Shown here piece after piece: positions 63,501 to 64,000 of a DNA stretch of 64,000 nt. The position numbers were made by a program, and so were the translations under genes. Location: NCBI GenBank assembly GCA_017462915.1, contig JAFTQG010000010.1:20566-84565 (forward strand), written 5' to 3'. Positions within the stretch are counted from its first letter, which is position 1. Each line of letters opens with the position of its first letter. The notes below the pieces were generated by a model. That model saw only the letters and a list, made by a program, of their open reading frames with translations, did no database searches and was not told the DNA's origin. The DNA comes from Prevotella sp. GTDB lineage: Bacteria > Bacteroidota > Bacteroidia > Bacteroidales > Bacteroidaceae.

Positions 63501-64000
63501 AAAGCAGCTACAAGAGAGTTGACAATATCAAGATTGACGGCATCATCATAGGTGGCATCAAGAACTCTCTCATCTATGACAACAACAACCCGATATGTGT
63601 TGTAGACCTCACAATCAACAACTCTGTCATCGAGTTCGCTACAGAAGCTGTACAGTTCGAGGCTCTCATAGCATTCCAGGGAGGTGGCGTTAAGGACGTG
63701 AATATTACAAACTCTACATTCTACGGAAATAATGCTATCGCCAAGTACTTCATCAGATACAACAACTCTGCACGCCTCGACCGTTACGGATTCGATAAGG
63801 ATACAGAGTTCCAGACTATGAACTACCAGAACAATACGTTCTACGGTCTCCTCAAGTCTGACGGACAGTGGGGCAACTACAATGGCATCGGCGGACAGAA
63901 TTACAGCAAGTTCGATGTTAAGAACAATATCTGGTACAACTGTGGCAACGACATCATCCGCCGTATGGTTGGTGGTCGCTTCGGCAGCAGCTCACCTCAG
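60563..64000 (+). CDS. Large secreted repetitive protein, beta-helix/DUF5123-like (3' end outside window)
   Basis: An open frame of 1146 codons to the window edge. The signal peptide is KRKLLLLWTFLLCMAGVVSA. An N-terminal beta domain (TIDFTAKGYGNQQEVTS) is followed by a second similar domain, a chitobiase C-terminal-type segment (VYYTTDNTEPTAESTLYTGPF, about residue 335), an OB-like segment, and then a repeat with parallel-beta-helix character (DUF4957/DUF5123-like: ITNSTFYGNN, NNTFYGLLK, NNIWYNCGND). That repeat of 318 residues is present at least twice. Such proteins are usually surface-bound and act on or bind glycans. No catalytic residues are assigned. Confidence 0.85.
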   Translation, partial: MKRKLLLLWTFLLCMAGVVSAAEVTIDFTAKGYGNQQEVTSVEQDGITVTFDKGTNSNTPKYYTSGEAIRVYGGGSMTVSSTKNITNIAITFGTSDGTNEITTNGGTYADGIWTGSATSVQFNVGGTSGNRRFKKLTITTEDSEPTIPSPYKQFTETTVWTPTTDNVTAAMAEGWIAGCGARSDGKGGSINPETGEATETAQGYPGIGVKKGISTKTFQAYIAGVDKLVVYGVSTSGTDERDIVVTATPYGGGEALTARATSAPKVTAVPELTLDKNTCYLIDVTGTTVGTETGADCAVHGLKLIVFGEIPAPAITAETPDFGPATVTITCETEGAQVYYTTDNTEPTAESTLYTGPFPVNATTTVKAIAINGYDKSKVATQNITVNPIATTVAELNALANGAVFRFDGEALVVAKQTKTTSKGTQEYVYIKDETGASLIFDNGSTKTADVAVGKTLTAGWTGKVSIFNGLFELVPDAALAVKEGDAVEVTYGEAQLAEVTVENVNKVVTLKGVTYKDISGNNFTIAKGEETAAGYNQFGIEIAEPVEGKTYDMVGAIGKYNDNIQFQPFTITKVAEVVAATVEPTEGDIAAAVAAKKAEIEAAGDIMGDVTINLAAEGAYTVGATIETAGSLVINGNGATVDATANDAVLVSITDGKTVTESSYKRVDNIKIDGVTVKGIKNSLVYDNNKQICVVDFTINNSVIEFATEAVQNEALISFQGGGIKDVNITNSTFYGNNAVAKYFVRYNNSARLDRYGFDKDTEFQTMNYQNNTFYGLLKSDGQWGNYNGIGGQNYSKFDVKNNIWYNCGNDIIRRMVGGRFGSSSPQEFANNTYFNDGTDKSVSEAGYDKSGSILVTDPTFADAANADFHVFAGSQQAKFKTGDPRWAVEYDAAQALPIDIVISPAANTDIAAELTAAKANIDKVGNITINLANGAAYTVGSTLETAGNLTINGNEATVDASANEAVLISITDGKTVTESSYKRVDNIKIDGIIIGGIKNSLIYDNNNPICVVDLTINNSVIEFATEAVQFEALIAFQGGGVKDVNITNSTFYGNNAIAKYFIRYNNSARLDRYGFDKDTEFQTMNYQNNTFYGLLKSDGQWGNYNGIGGQNYSKFDVKNNIWYNCGNDIIRRMVGGRFGSSSPQ
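62391..64000 (+). repeat. 954-bp in-frame tandem repeat inside the last gene
   Basis: Copy 1 runs from about 62391 to 63344 and copy 2 from about 63345 to the window end, with a constant offset of 954 bp (for example 63046 and 64000). Upstream of this the copies fall out of register by four codons. In the last 240 bp the copies differ at only a handful of sites, mostly synonymous. Confidence 0.92.

Overview
The window is a stretch of a Bacteroidales chromosome, most like Prevotella or a close relative. The reasons are: promoter -7 boxes of the TAnnTTTG type, with no obvious Shine-Dalgarno sequences; many Bacteroidetes-specific families (DUF4270, DUF4827, DUF4369, DUF4105, DUF4738, BspA-type leucine-rich repeats, the RprXY pair, a very long SecA with a C-terminal zinc motif); and the methylmalonyl-CoA decarboxylase genes of propionate formation. 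Base composition is moderate and fairly even, with an AT-richer island around the HNH gene at 33.2-33.7 kb.

Layout. 1-6.5 kb: dnaX (partial), a DivIC/FtsB-like division protein, a membrane protein, a DUF4369 lipoprotein, dihydroorotase, an RluA-type pseudouridine synthase, a 50-residue membrane protein and rpsP. 7.0-19.3 kb, all on the minus strand: a DUF3332 lipoprotein, an acetyltransferase, a cobalamin adenosyltransferase, then a catabolic cluster made of two Na+/solute symporters, a zinc UroD/MtaA-type methyltransferase, a 988-residue three-part corrinoid methyltransferase, L-fucose isomerase and a DHDPS/NAL-family aldolase. 19.4-30.6 kb: trmD, pepT, a ribH operon, recF-dciA, a nucleotidyltransferase, a DHH phosphoesterase, a DUF4827 lipoprotein, glmM and an acetyltransferase. 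30.7-37.5 kb is the accessory part: a BspA-like surface protein with a structured upstream region, a solitary NUMOD4/HNH endonuclease gene, a small-RNA candidate, a DUF1846 protein, a 66-bp tandem repeat and a HAD phosphatase. 37.7-49 kb: rprY-rprX, a C69 peptidase, an outer-membrane barrel, cstA, serS and secA. 49.7-60.4 kb: DUF4105, an outer-membrane barrel-lptC-CNNM operon, tRNA-Thr followed at once by mce-mmdA-mmdE-like-mmdC, a short glycogen synthase, DUF4270 and a 42-residue protein. 60.6 kb to the end: a large repetitive secreted protein that runs off the window.

Two things stand out. First, the corrinoid cluster (8.3-19.3 kb) couples a UroD-like domain, a homocysteine methyltransferase domain and a B12 carrier in one chain, without the folate and reactivation domains of MetH, next to L-fucose isomerase. 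I infer a B12-dependent demethylation route, perhaps for an O-methylated sugar, that yields methionine. Second, five intergenic arrays of short dyad repeats, phased at 22 nt, lie downstream of gene ends at about 6.8, 21.6, 33.1, 49.4 and 60.2 kb. Four share the core GGTNACC; the fifth has the same period but another word. They are not CRISPR arrays and match no element I can name.
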